From Anabaena catenula FACHB-362 (GTDB lineage Bacteria; Cyanobacteriota; Cyanobacteriia; Cyanobacteriales; Nostocaceae), in NCBI RefSeq assembly GCF_014698735.1, contig NZ_JACJTQ010000020.1, forward strand, positions 1-64,000: 64,000 nucleotides of DNA. Reading direction: 5' to 3'. The translations under genes and the position numbers were made by a program. Position 1 is the stretch's first letter; each line of letters opens with the position of its first letter. Below the pieces are notes generated by a model. The model did not search any database, was not told the DNA's origin, and was given only the letters and a program-made list of their open reading frames with translations. Shown piece by piece: positions 45,148 through 55,900 of this stretch.

Positions 45148-46908
45148 CTAAGATGGGACTACTTCCGGTAGATTAATTAAACTCTGGATAGCCTGACGCA
45201 TTTCGCTAATAGTTTGAAGATGAGAATCACCACTTTCTTGAACGTGAGTCAAAGAATCAGAAATTGCTTGCAGCTGATCCCGTAACCCATCCAAGATATC
45301 TTGAATTGGTTGTAGCGCTTCTTGATAGAGATTTACCTTACCCCAGCATTCAGCAGTTGCTGTTTGCAAGTTGAGTAATTGTTCTTCTATCGTTTTGAGT
45401 TCTTGGCGCTTTTCCTCTAGATCATCGGTTTGATTGCCAATTGCTCTTTTTGTCATCTCCATATCTACAAGCAGCTGCGAAATCTCATTTTCCAGCTTTT
45501 GCACCTCTTGGGACTGTTGTTGTCGTTGGGTATCAATTTGCAAAAGAATTGACCCTAAATTAATTGTGTTATCCCCAGGAGAATTGACAACAGTCTGTCC
45601 TTGTCGTTGCAGCAGTATAGTTTGGTGTTGTGAGAGAGTTTGCTGCCGCTCTAGTAAATTGCGGCGTTGTCCTACCAAACTCTCATTGAGCATTTGGTAG
45701 AGGACTGTTTCATCTCCTAATTCTAGTTCTAAATTTTTTAAATCTTCCCCAGATGCCTGCTGGATTTTTGTTTGCAGTTCTTCTATAGCTTCTTGTTTGT
45801 AATTTAGTTCTTGTTCTTGATCTTGAACGAAACTAGAATCGATTTCCAATTTATCCTGCAAGTCCTGGACAATTTTTTGCAGTTCTTCTAGGGGCATTTT
45901 CTGCAAAGTTTCCACATCAACTTGCTGGCCGAAAACCACATTACCAACAGTTGCTACCAAGGCATGGGTCTGTTGGTATAAATCTTCTTGATTTTTCAAA
46001 TGTTCTTTGAGTATGGCAGCAAATTCTTGTTTGTTGTGAACTGTTGCAGTAGACAGTTGTAACTGACTTACTTCTTGCTCCAAAGAATTTTCTACTTGTT
46101 GAAGTTCGGTTTGATGATCGCGCAAGGTGCGTAACAATTGTTCAACTTTCCCTTGTTGTTGTTGAGCTAAAGTGCGTTGCAATTCCAGTTGTTGCCAGTG
46201 TGGGTTCAAAACTGCTTGTTGCTGTTCTATGAGTTCAAAGGCACAATTGAGATTTTCTTGTAGTGTTCCAGTAGAACTAACACCATTAGACAAGCGTTCA
46301 AGTAAATCAGTAATTACCTGAGTTTGCCCTTCATCCAAAAATGTTCCCTGTTGGGTATCTACTTTGCTTTCATCCAGACGACGCTGCTCTCCCCGGAGAT
46401 GCTCCCAAGCGCCTTCGAGTTCCTGTCGGTTTCGTTCAATTTCCGCCTGCAACCGTTCAATTTGCTCACGGTTGGTATCAACCTCCTGTTTTTGTTGTTC
46501 TAAGCGTTGAACATCATTTTCCAGTTGTTGAACTTGTTCCAAGCGCGACTCCATCTCCATTTCTCGGCGATTTAGCTCTTGGACTTGAAACATGAGTGAC
46601 TGCTTCCACTGGTCAATTTCGTCTTCTTTGAGCTTAAATTTTTCCATTTGACGGGAAAAATTCTGCAAAATGTTTACTAGCGGACGGCCAGCTTCTTGAA
46701 TCCGCTGTACCTGACGATTAGGACTCAATTCCACTAGTACCAGTGCGCCATCATTTAATTTATTTCCATCCTCATAAGCAATAGTTTCTTCCGATACAGT
46801 ACTCCAATTCTGGTCGCTTCGTTGACAAGCCAGTAGTTTTAGTTCCGTTTTGGAACCACCACTGAGTAAGCCGCCTTTCTGTTTTTGTACTTCTGCTAAA
46901 TACAGCAC
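45148..46908 (-). CDS. hmpF: Hormogonium motility coiled-coil protein HmpF
   Basis: 586 residues: a short N-terminal globular part (LYLAEVQKQKGGLLSGGSKT, LKLLACQRSDQNW) and then almost continuous coiled coil (about 75-560) rich in Gln, Glu and Leu. In Nostoc punctiforme HmpF is a pilus-motility protein that localises dynamically to cell junctions and is needed for hormogonium gliding. Position supports the call: it is divergent from hmpABCDE as in that species. Coiled coils recruit spurious similarity, so the N-terminal part plus context is the main evidence. Confidence 0.88.
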   Translation of the reverse strand: MLYLAEVQKQKGGLLSGGSKTELKLLACQRSDQNWSTVSEETIAYEDGNKLNDGALVLVELSPNRQVQRIQEAGRPLVNILQNFSRQMEKFKLKEDEIDQWKQSLMFQVQELNRREMEMESRLEQVQQLENDVQRLEQQKQEVDTNREQIERLQAEIERNRQELEGAWEHLRGEQRRLDESKVDTQQGTFLDEGQTQVITDLLERLSNGVSSTGTLQENLNCAFELIEQQQAVLNPHWQQLELQRTLAQQQQGKVEQLLRTLRDHQTELQQVENSLEQEVSQLQLSTATVHNKQEFAAILKEHLKNQEDLYQQTHALVATVGNVVFGQQVDVETLQKMPLEELQKIVQDLQDKLEIDSSFVQDQEQELNYKQEAIEELQTKIQQASGEDLKNLELELGDETVLYQMLNESLVGQRRNLLERQQTLSQHQTILLQRQGQTVVNSPGDNTINLGSILLQIDTQRQQQSQEVQKLENEISQLLVDMEMTKRAIGNQTDDLEEKRQELKTIEEQLLNLQTATAECWGKVNLYQEALQPIQDILDGLRDQLQAISDSLTHVQESGDSHLQTISEMRQAIQSLINLPEVVPS

Positions 46909-47531
46909 ACCGTTAATCCTTTTGATGCACTTTACGTCCGTGTTTTGGGATATACCTTAGATTATTCTGTTAACTTGTTTTGTTTAACCTCAGTTTAGCA
47001 GCACAAGATAGACAAAACTACTTATGGAAGTGATATCTCACATCTTGATATATCTTGATATTTGGTAGACGCGGTTAAGTCGCATCTTTTATATCCTGTA
47101 CTCATGATAGTGATTGTGACTACCGTATGATCACCAACTTTGTCAAATATCGCTCACAAAAACTTTATCTCGGCTTGCTCAAATGCTTGTATAGATAATA
47201 GTCTTGCCAGTATACTACCTCATTCGCCCACTGGAAACAGGAAAATGCTGAAGTTCACAATTTTCAGCGTTAAACAGTGAGCTTATGTCAATTCACTTAA
47301 TTAAAGCTACAAATGAAGCTCCGCGTCTGTGCGTCTGTCCATTTGTATCAACGTGAAAGTGAAAGGGTATTATGCTTCATGGCTGTAGAGCCATTCCAGC
47401 GTGTTGAGTCGGTGACGAAGCAAACGTCACATATCAGATGATTGCAGAATGCTGATAGCTGATAGATAAACGCTGGTTCACAATTAATCAAGTATTCTTA
47501 ACTAGAATACCAAGGAGTGTTTTTTACCTAA
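46909..47531. promoter_or_regulatory. hmpF-hmpA divergent regulatory region
   Basis: 623 bp between divergent starts. At 47492-47510 an inverted repeat GTATTC-7-GAATAC lies 21 bp before the hmpA start and is followed by AAGGAG, a good ribosome-binding site. The region also contains a CTTGATATAT tandem (47043-47061) and the second AATTCACTTAA...ACAAATGAA repeat (47288-47317). In Nostoc, hmp genes are switched on in hormogonia by a sigma-factor cascade; I cannot assign its promoter here. Confidence 0.5.
47288..47317. repeat. AATTCACTTAA...ACAAATGAA repeat, copy 2
   Basis: Nearly identical to 33228-33259, including the CCGCG-rich sequence following it. Both lie upstream of or between genes, here in the hmpF-hmpA gap. 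Confidence 0.6.
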
Positions 47532-48737
47532 ATGCAAGGAAATTTAAACGAGATTGATATTTGCAGTATCTTACAACTGATCGAGTTAGGACAACGAACT
47601 GGACAGTTGTGGGTAGAAGCTCACAGTTCTTACCAAAGTTACAAACTGAGTGAAGAAGAGGTCTCCAAGCATCATCCTGCCTGGGAGAGCAAACCGCAGT
47701 CTTGGTTTGTATTTTTCTTAAACGGTCAAATAGTTTATTGTCAAGCTGGGGAAAGTAGTTTATCTCGAATTGATGATTACTTACGTTATTACCGAATCGA
47801 GAAGCGACTTAATAAAATGCAACTTGCTACCCTAGAATCAACCAATTCCCCAGAATATGCTTACCTCTGGGCGCTCTTGGAGCATAATATTATCACCCCA
47901 CAAGTAGCGCGGAATATTATTCATGGCTTAGTCCATGAGACACTGTTTGATCTACTGAGTTTACACCAAGGTAGTTTCATTTTCGATTTAGGTACAGCAC
48001 TTGTTCCCCAATTAACCAGCTTGGAAATTGGTATTTTAGTTACCAAAATTACGAAGCAGGTGCAAGAGTGGAAGCAGCTATATCCACATATTCAATCACC
48101 AGAACAGTTACCAGTCCTAGCTGACATAGCTAGATTGAGCGACTCACTACCAGCATCAACAGTGAATAAATTACAACATTGGGCAGATGGGAAAACATCC
48201 CTACGTCAATTGGCTCGCTATCTCAACCGTGATATTTTAACCGTTGCCAAAGCCATCTATCCTTACGTACAACAAGGTTGGTTACAACTAGTATATTCAG
48301 TTACATTAAACCCTAATATCAAGATTGGCAGCTGGGAGCAAGTAGACAAACGCAAACGGCGAATAGTTTGTATTGAAGATGCGATCGCAATCTGCGAAAC
48401 TGTAGAGTCAATCTTAAAACCACAAGGATATGAAGCGATATCTATCACCAAACCCTTAGAAGCCCTAAGCCTAGTGTTTCAACTCAAACCAGATTTAATT
48501 TTATGCGACATTGCCATGCCGGAATTAGACGGATATGAAATTTGTGCCATGCTACGACATTCCAGAGCATTTCGGCTGGTGCCAATTATCATGCTAACGG
48601 GAAAAGAAGGATTTATTGATCGCGTCAGAGCTAGGATGATTGGAGCTACAGATTATTTAACAAAGCCATTTGTAGACACCGAATTACTTATGCTGGTAGA
48701 AAAATATATCAACATAGATTCTGTTGTGGGAATATAA
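47532..48737 (+). CDS. hmpA: PatA-like response regulator HmpA
   Basis: 401 residues: an N-terminal DUF4388/PatA-type region (about 1-260, beginning MQGNLNEIDICSILQLIELG, in part) and a C-terminal receiver domain with Asp326 in LILCDIAMPELDG, Thr in MLTGKEG and Lys in YLTKPF. It is the first gene of the hmp chemotaxis-like operon and corresponds to PilG/PixG-type regulators feeding pilus control. AAGGAG precedes the ATG. 195 bp separate it from hmpB. Confidence 0.92.
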   Translation: MQGNLNEIDICSILQLIELGQRTGQLWVEAHSSYQSYKLSEEEVSKHHPAWESKPQSWFVFFLNGQIVYCQAGESSLSRIDDYLRYYRIEKRLNKMQLATLESTNSPEYAYLWALLEHNIITPQVARNIIHGLVHETLFDLLSLHQGSFIFDLGTALVPQLTSLEIGILVTKITKQVQEWKQLYPHIQSPEQLPVLADIARLSDSLPASTVNKLQHWADGKTSLRQLARYLNRDILTVAKAIYPYVQQGWLQLVYSVTLNPNIKIGSWEQVDKRKRRIVCIEDAIAICETVESILKPQGYEAISITKPLEALSLVFQLKPDLILCDIAMPELDGYEICAMLRHSRAFRLVPIIMLTGKEGFIDRVRARMIGATDYLTKPFVDTELLMLVEKYINIDSVVGI

Positions 48738-48931
48738 ACGGAATACAAGACTTGTGAATTTGCTCAAAGATAGGGTAAAAAATGTTATCACAGAATCAGC
48801 GAACCCCAGGGAAACATCCAGTTTCAGTAAATTAGTACAATAGTAGAATTAATTTATACAATTAATATTTTGTTAGGGATCAGGAAATATTCCAGAAAGG
48901 AAAGTTTAAATCAGGAGGTAGATAGGCATTT

Positions 48932-49297
48932 ATGAGTACAGTTTTGATTGTGGAAGACAGTATCGCCCAAAGGGAGATGATTACAGACCTCCTCAAAGCC
49001 AGTGGCTTAACAGTCACCCATGCTTGTGACGGATTAGAAGCTTTAGAAGCAATTCAAAGCACACCTCCAGATTTAGTAGTCTTGGATATTGTCATGCCCC
49101 GGATGAACGGTTACGAACTTTGTCGGCGATTAAAGTCCGATCCGAAAACCCAAAATGTCCCTGTAGTCATGTGTTCTTCCAAAGGTGAAGAATTTGATCG
49201 TTACTGGGGCATGAAACAAGGGGCTGATGCTTACATCGCCAAACCGTTTCAACCAACCGAATTGGTAGGAACAGTCAAGCAACTGCTGCGGGGATAA
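48932..49297 (+). CDS. hmpB: CheY-like response regulator HmpB
   Basis: 121-residue single receiver domain: VEDS acidic pair at residues 8-9, phospho-acceptor Asp52 in VVLDIVMPRMNG, Ser in MCSSKG and Lys in YIAKPF. It has no output domain, so it should act by binding partners like CheY/PilH. AGGAGG-like sequence lies upstream. It is followed after 13 bp by hmpC. Confidence 0.93.
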   Translation: MSTVLIVEDSIAQREMITDLLKASGLTVTHACDGLEALEAIQSTPPDLVVLDIVMPRMNGYELCRRLKSDPKTQNVPVVMCSSKGEEFDRYWGMKQGADAYIAKPFQPTELVGTVKQLLRG

Positions 49298-49310
49298 GGA
49301 TGACAACAAC

Positions 49311-49838
49311 ATGGTCAGCAAACCAGACTTTTTAACTGGCAGTGGTCAAGACCAATTTCGCCCGGAATTACAACTAGAAAGTCCCGAAGGTGAGTTACAT
49401 TTGCGGTTTTACATTTCTTCTGATCAGGAGTTTGCATTACAAGCAACTGGGATTCGGGAGGTGATTGAACTAAGTCCAGATCGCATCACCCCAATTCCTA
49501 ATGTTTCTCCATTACTTTTAGGTACTCTCAATTTACGAGGGCGATTAATTTGGGTGGCAGATTTGGGTCAATTTCTGGGGGAAGCAACGGCATTAAACAC
49601 GGATAGGTCTGAGATACAAGTAATTGCTATTGAAGATCAAGATATCATAGTAGGCTTAGGAGTAGAAGAAATCTGTGGTATGGACTGGCTTGATGTACAG
49701 TATCTGATGCCACCAAATAACGTACCAGATACTATGGCTCCTTTTTTGCGTGGCGAATGGTTAGATACTACAAAAAATAAGTATCTGCGACTAATTGATC
49801 AAACAGCAATTTTGCGAAGTGCGCGGTGGGCAGGATGA
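49311..49838 (+). CDS. hmpC: CheW-like adaptor HmpC
   Basis: 175-residue CheW domain: [47 protein letters not shown] (in part) and VEEICGMDW fit the family. CheW proteins link the receptor HmpD to the kinase HmpE. Position between hmpB and hmpD is the same as in Nostoc punctiforme. The gap to hmpD is 16 bp. Confidence 0.93.
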   Translation: MVSKPDFLTGSGQDQFRPELQLESPEGELHLRFYISSDQEFALQATGIREVIELSPDRITPIPNVSPLLLGTLNLRGRLIWVADLGQFLGEATALNTDRSEIQVIAIEDQDIIVGLGVEEICGMDWLDVQYLMPPNNVPDTMAPFLRGEWLDTTKNKYLRLIDQTAILRSARWAG

Positions 49839-49854
49839 AGTCGGGAGGGAGGAA

Positions 49855-52821
49855 ATGGCAATAAATATAAATGATGATAATTCAACATATCAACAGGCAA
49901 TGACAGCCTATGTCCAAGGGAACTATGAAGTTGCCGCTACTTTAGTAGATCAGGTGGTGAAAAATTTTCCAGATGACCCCAACTCTCATTTGTTGAGGGG
50001 GCATACATACTACGTTTTGCAGCAGTACGACATAGCAAAAGCCGAATATCAAAAGGTGTTAGATTTTACAGATGATCAAGAAATCATTGGTTTTGCCACT
50101 AACGGGCTAGAAAATATCAATGAATACCTCCAGGCATTAGACTCTGATGAACTGACACAAGAGCCTAGTGAGTTAAAGAATTCTGTGGAAGTATCCTCTG
50201 GTCTCATCAACGATGAGTTAGAATTGCCAGATTTGGGAATTGATGGAGAGTTGGGTAATACCAGCTTTGATCTGAACTCCTTTGATGATTATCAATCATC
50301 GGTGGATGATCTTGAAGATATATCTGTGAGTAATCCTTTTAATCTCGCTGTAGACCATACAGAATTCCATCCAACACCAAATAACGCAGTAGCTTTTGGC
50401 GATGACCCCTTTGTGCTAGATCAACAAGTTCTAGAACCAGCAGAGAACAGTGGTGAAGCGTCAGGAGCCTTAGAGTTACCTCCTTTCTGGCAAGAAGATA
50501 ATTCCGGAGTGGATGTTGAAACATCATTCGGAAATAGTCCTTTCGCCGACTTTGATGTGAATTCAGCTAATGAAAATTTAGTAATTAGTGAAGAGGACAG
50601 TCATTCACCTTTTGGAGAAATTAATTTACCACTCAACAATACCTGGCAACCGACACCTGAATTATTGAGGGAAGAAGATTCACCAGAATTGGAAGAGATG
50701 AGTATGGGGAATATGGGCTTCTCCAATCAGAGTCAGGAAGATATAAATATCGTGGTGGACGAACCGGAAATCAACAATGGTTTGATCACTAATAATTTAA
50801 GAAACAGTAATGAAGATATATCTTTGGGCAGCCCAGATAATTGGTTAAATCAGATTCCAGAGGAAACAAACCCGACACCAGCACCTAACTTAAATCATCA
50901 AGTGTCTTCATCTTTGAACAGCAATTCGACTGTGCATGACCAGCAGGTTAACGTTAAAAGCTATCAAGAACCAAATAACTTTGAGAACGAAAGTTTGGAT
51001 TTAGAAGCATTTCAGAAGGCCTTCGGCTCAGAAAGTTTCTCAGATGAAGAAGATAACAACAGTATTTTGAGTGGAGAAAATTCTCAAAACAATCACAATA
51101 ACGATATCCGGTTTTTAGACGACTTTGGTGACTTTGGTGACTTTGATGATATCGGTAGTATTCCCAGCTTTGATCTGTCAGGAGAGGGTGAATTCAGTGA
51201 TATTGGCTCAGGATCTGAATCACGGGAAAAGAGGGATAATATAACCAGTAGTTTTACTGAGAGTTTCTCCAGCAATAGCGTTGCTGATCGGGATGAAGAG
51301 TTCACGATTACAGGATCTCAAGACGCAGTTGCAGTATTTACTCAGTCAGATGTTCCTAAGCTAGAACCGAACGTCAGTGTAGACCAAGGCTTGTTTGGAT
51401 TCTTTGAGAATGCTTCTTTAGAGAAAAAGCAATGGTATATTGCTGGTGCTGTGGGCTTAACCTCAGCAGTGGTTGCAGCTTTAATCAGCTTTGGAGCTAC
51501 TTCATTTTCTCCAACCTCACAACGAGAATCTGTCAGAAATACAGGCTGGGCAATGGCTTTAGCCGCTGGCTTGGCAGGTGGAGTGACAGCAGGCTTTATG
51601 GGCAATCTGACACTGAAGCAAATTCGGCGGACTACCAAAGATCTGCAAGCTCAGTTTGATGCTGTGCGGGAAGGAAATCTGAATGTTCAAGCTACAGTTT
51701 ACTCCGAAGACGAATTAGGGTACTTAGCTACCAGCTTCAACGATATGGCGCGGGTAATTTTTACGACCACTAATGAGGCTCATCGGAAAGCAGTTGAACA
51801 AGAAGAAGCCAAAGAAAACCTGCAACGCCAAGTAATTCGTCTCTTAGACGATGTGGAAGGTGCGGCTAGGGGAGATCTCACAGTTCAAGCCGAGGTGACA
51901 GCGGATGTCCTCGGAGCAGTAGCTGATGCCTTTAACCTGACAATTCAAAACCTGCGGGATATTGTCCAACAGGTGAAAGTGGCTGCACGGGAAGTGACTA
52001 AAGGTTCAACCAACTCAGAAACCTTCGCTAGAGCCTTATCAGGTGATGCTTTACGTCAAGCAGAAGAGTTGGCTGTCACCCTCAATTCCGTGCAAGTCAT
52101 GACCGAATCTATTAAACGGGTAGCAGATGCCGCCAAAGAGGCAGAAACTGTAGCCCGTGATGCTAGTGTAATCGCTCTGAAAGGAGGGGAAGCAGTAGAA
52201 AATACCGTGGCGGGGATTTTGGAAATTCGGGAAACAGTCGCAGAAACTACCCGTAAAGTGAAGCGATTAGCCGAATCTTCCCAAGAAATTAACTCTATTG
52301 TCGCCTTGGTTTCCCAAATTGCTTCTCGCACCAATTTGTTGGCACTCAATGCTAGTATTGAGGCTGCCAGAGCAGGAGAAGCTGGTCGTGGATTTGCGAT
52401 TGTTGCAGATGAAGTCCGCCAGTTAGCAGACAAATCTGCCAAATCTTTAAAAGAAATCGAACAAATAGTCATGCAAATTCAGAGCGAAACTAGTTCTGTC
52501 ATGACAGCAATGGAAGAAGGCACACAACAGGTAATTCAAGGGACAAAATTGGCAGAAGAAGCCAAGCGATCGCTTGAAAACATCATTGATGTCGCAAAGC
52601 ATATTGACACTTTGGTACGTTCAATTACCAGCGACACTGTAGAACAGACGGAAACCTCCCGTGCTGTAGCTCAGGTGATGCAATCAGTGGAACTAACAGC
52701 CCAAGAAACCTCTCAAGAAGCACAGCGAGTTTCCGGCGCACTACAGCACTTAGTGGGTGTATCCCGCGACTTAATTGCCTCTGTGGAACGCTTCCGAGTG
52801 GAAACTATTGAATCTAGGTAA
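49855..52821 (+). CDS. hmpD: Methyl-accepting chemotaxis-like receptor HmpD
   Basis: About 988 residues. The N-terminus has TPR-like helices (about 10-95), then a ~400-residue acidic Asn/Ser/Asp-rich disordered region, two membrane helices (about 525-545 and 562-582), HAMP domains, and a C-terminal MCP signalling domain with [20 protein letters not shown] and [20 protein letters not shown]. With no external ligand domain, sensing probably occurs in the cytoplasm. The start at 49855 is fixed by a strong GGGAGGAA just before it; an in-frame ATG at 49795 lies inside hmpC. Confidence 0.93.
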   Translation: MAININDDNSTYQQAMTAYVQGNYEVAATLVDQVVKNFPDDPNSHLLRGHTYYVLQQYDIAKAEYQKVLDFTDDQEIIGFATNGLENINEYLQALDSDELTQEPSELKNSVEVSSGLINDELELPDLGIDGELGNTSFDLNSFDDYQSSVDDLEDISVSNPFNLAVDHTEFHPTPNNAVAFGDDPFVLDQQVLEPAENSGEASGALELPPFWQEDNSGVDVETSFGNSPFADFDVNSANENLVISEEDSHSPFGEINLPLNNTWQPTPELLREEDSPELEEMSMGNMGFSNQSQEDINIVVDEPEINNGLITNNLRNSNEDISLGSPDNWLNQIPEETNPTPAPNLNHQVSSSLNSNSTVHDQQVNVKSYQEPNNFENESLDLEAFQKAFGSESFSDEEDNNSILSGENSQNNHNNDIRFLDDFGDFGDFDDIGSIPSFDLSGEGEFSDIGSGSESREKRDNITSSFTESFSSNSVADRDEEFTITGSQDAVAVFTQSDVPKLEPNVSVDQGLFGFFENASLEKKQWYIAGAVGLTSAVVAALISFGATSFSPTSQRESVRNTGWAMALAAGLAGGVTAGFMGNLTLKQIRRTTKDLQAQFDAVREGNLNVQATVYSEDELGYLATSFNDMARVIFTTTNEAHRKAVEQEEAKENLQRQVIRLLDDVEGAARGDLTVQAEVTADVLGAVADAFNLTIQNLRDIVQQVKVAAREVTKGSTNSETFARALSGDALRQAEELAVTLNSVQVMTESIKRVADAAKEAETVARDASVIALKGGEAVENTVAGILEIRETVAETTRKVKRLAESSQEINSIVALVSQIASRTNLLALNASIEAARAGEAGRGFAIVADEVRQLADKSAKSLKEIEQIVMQIQSETSSVMTAMEEGTQQVIQGTKLAEEAKRSLENIIDVAKHIDTLVRSITSDTVEQTETSRAVAQVMQSVELTAQETSQEAQRVSGALQHLVGVSRDLIASVERFRVETIESR

Positions 52822-52935
52822 AGGATGAAGTATAAAGTATGAAGTATAATTTATGCTTCAGACTTAATCCTAACCCTATGTTTCTCATGTAGAGTACGGG
52901 GATTTACGGCCTATATTCATTCATCCTTTATTCTT
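52822..52935. other. hmpD-hmpE gap with AAGTAT repeats
   Basis: 114 bp. It opens with the repeated ATGAAGTATAAAGTATGAAG sequence, a small tandem array. No ribosome-binding site is obvious; a local transcription start for hmpE is possible. Confidence 0.4.
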
Positions 52936-55900
52936 ATGCAGATGCAGCCGGAACAACAACAGAAGATTTTGGGTTACTTTATCGAAGAAGCCAGAGAACA
53001 CCTGAATACCATTGAGCAGGGGTTACTGAAGCTCCAAGATACTCTCAACGACCCAGAAATGATCAAAGAAGTCTTCCGGGCTGCTCACTCCATCAAAGGA
53101 GGGGCGGCCATGCTGGGGTTGAGTAGTATCCAGCACACGTCTCACCGCTTGGAAGATTGTTTCAAAGTTCTCAAAGAACATCCAGTACAAGTTGACCAAA
53201 AGTTAGAGTCACTATTTCTTGGTGTTGCTGATACATTGAGATCTTTATTAGACCATCTTAGTAGTCCCTTTGGTCTTTCAGACGAAACGGCGAATACCTT
53301 GATGTCAGAAACTGAACCAGTCTTTGAATGGCTGATTCAGCATTTAGAACTACTTGTACAACCAGGGAGTAATGCAGCCACAGTTGCTGAATACCCAACC
53401 ATCATCCAACCGATCGGTTCCGCATCTACCAAACTTCAACATCAGGCTCCTGTATCAACACCACAAGAACAGAAACCTCTGGTAGCAGAGAGTAGAAATG
53501 ATAATTGGTCAGAATTTCAAAACCAGGTGCTGCAATCCCTGCGGGAAATGTTGCAACTGTTTAAACAAAGTACCACACCATCATCACGAGAAAAGCTCCA
53601 GGAATGCTGTCATCGGTTAGTAAAACTGGGTGAAAAATTAAATTTACCCAATTGGTGCAGTTTATCTCAATCAGCAGCCAATGCGATCGCAAATCCAGAC
53701 AATAGCTATCTGACTTTAGCCAAAATCGTAATTACCGAAATCAAACAAGCCCAAGAATTAGTTCTCCAAGGAAAAGAAGCCCAAATTGCCACTAGTCGCC
53801 AACTAGAAGCACTGGAACTGATTCCAGAATTGGATTTCTTCACACTAAATTTTGATTCCGTTGATGAAGAACCACAAGCATTAACAGCATCTACTAGTAC
53901 TCTAGAAATACATACAGAATCTTTGCCGCTAGAAGAAAGCAGCACAATTATATTTGCACCAACAGAAGAACTAACCCTACCAGCAGAAACCAGCGATATC
54001 CAGGTTGATCTATCAGATATAACAATTTCTCACCCCTTCTTTACTCATCAAGACGAAACACTCAACAGAAATAGTAATATTATTGATACCGAGGGACTGA
54101 ACGTAGGCGCTGCCGAGTTACATACTCTAGCTGAGATATTTAAAGACGATACTCTCGACATAGATAAAACTTGGCAACAACCAGAAATACCCTATATCAA
54201 TATCCATCAATTAGAAATTAGTAACGGTGATTTAGAAGATGAAGATGACGACGACTTAAAAGAATTTCTGTCATTAGATGATCCTAAAAATAATGATCGT
54301 CGTCAAAATCTTCCCCACATTACAGAAGACCTACATACAATATTTGGTAAAGAGTTTTTTGAACAAGAATTTTTAGAACCGAACAATCAAATCACAAATC
54401 CTCAAACCACAGAAACTAATAATATTGTTAGTCCATTAGAATTTTTCCTGGATGATGTTGCCAATGAAGAATCGACAGTAACTTTTAACGAATTGCCACA
54501 GTTATCTGTAGAAATCGCTCCCAAAAATGTCAATATTAATCAGGCAGAAGCAGACACATTGGGACAGATATTCGACGAAAATCAATTTTTGGATATACAG
54601 GAAGTCACTTCAGCAGAACTAGAAATTATTCCTAGCACAGAAATATCTACCGTACCTAACAATAGTTTTGATGACTTTTTATCAGCAACTACGAATACCG
54701 ATCCTCTTGAAGAACTTATCCCTAGTGAAACTATAGACTCAGAAGAAACCCAATCTCAACCAGAAAGCTTGTCTTTGGATACTCTGTTTGATGAACTAGA
54801 AAACAATACAATCCAACCAATTGATGATTCCGCCGCTGATGATATATTTGCTTTAGCAGAAACAACAGCAACAGAAGTTTCCTCTGCGTCAGACGATTTC
54901 AACAACTTCTGGAACTATACAGAGGCAGCACCAATACAGGAAATAGCTGTAGTTGAGCAAGATGTGGCTAGGGAATTAGAAGAAAGTATATTTGCATCTG
55001 CATCTGGAGAAGCTGTAGGTGATAGTCAGCATTCCTTCCTCGACGACACTTACCTGGGAGATTTTGACTTTCCGGAAGAAGAACAAGTAGGAAATATTAT
55101 ATTCACATCAGATGGAGAGGATGACTTCTTTGCTGATTTTGCTTCTTCCCTCAGCATTGATAATGGTGAATTGTCCTTACCAGAAATTCAGAGTTTCTCA
55201 CAAGAGCCAGAAGCGGTGGATTTCATACCACAATTTACTAACCAGTCTCTGGAAACATCAGTTGATCTGGAACTAGATGTGTTTGGGAATTTTGAGGACG
55301 ACAGCAGTCAGGATTTCTCAGTTTCCTTAGAAGATATAGCAGTAAATCACTCAGCTAATATTCAGCAGGATACCAAAGATATCAGTCTGATTGACCAGAC
55401 AGAGGTGAGCGAAATTTCGGTAGATGGTGAGGCATTTACAGAAATAAATGTGCCGGAAACAGAAATATTCAATTTAATCGCTGATTTACCAGAGACAACA
55501 AATCAAGAAGAGTTAATTGCTAATATTCACAGCATTGACTACTTAGAGAGTCAGTCAGCAGAAAATATCGACACAGCCTCAGATTTTGATTTCTCTGAGT
55601 TGAGTTGGGAAGAAGACAAAATCACAGCAAATGCATCAGCAGAACAGCAAATAGTGAGTGAGACAAATGAAGCTCACCTGATGTTTGGGGAAGAAAATGC
55701 TGAAGAATCAGAAGTAGAAACTACAGCAGCCCAAAGCGATGAAAATGAGTTCTCCTCCCCAGATGAATTTGCCTTTTTAGACGCATTACTAGATGATCCA
55801 TCAGAATGCGTTACCAATTCTGTCTCCATACCAGACACAGATTTTGACGCTTTAGTAGCATTGCTGGGTACAGACAATTTTGAAGCTACAGAAATGCCTA

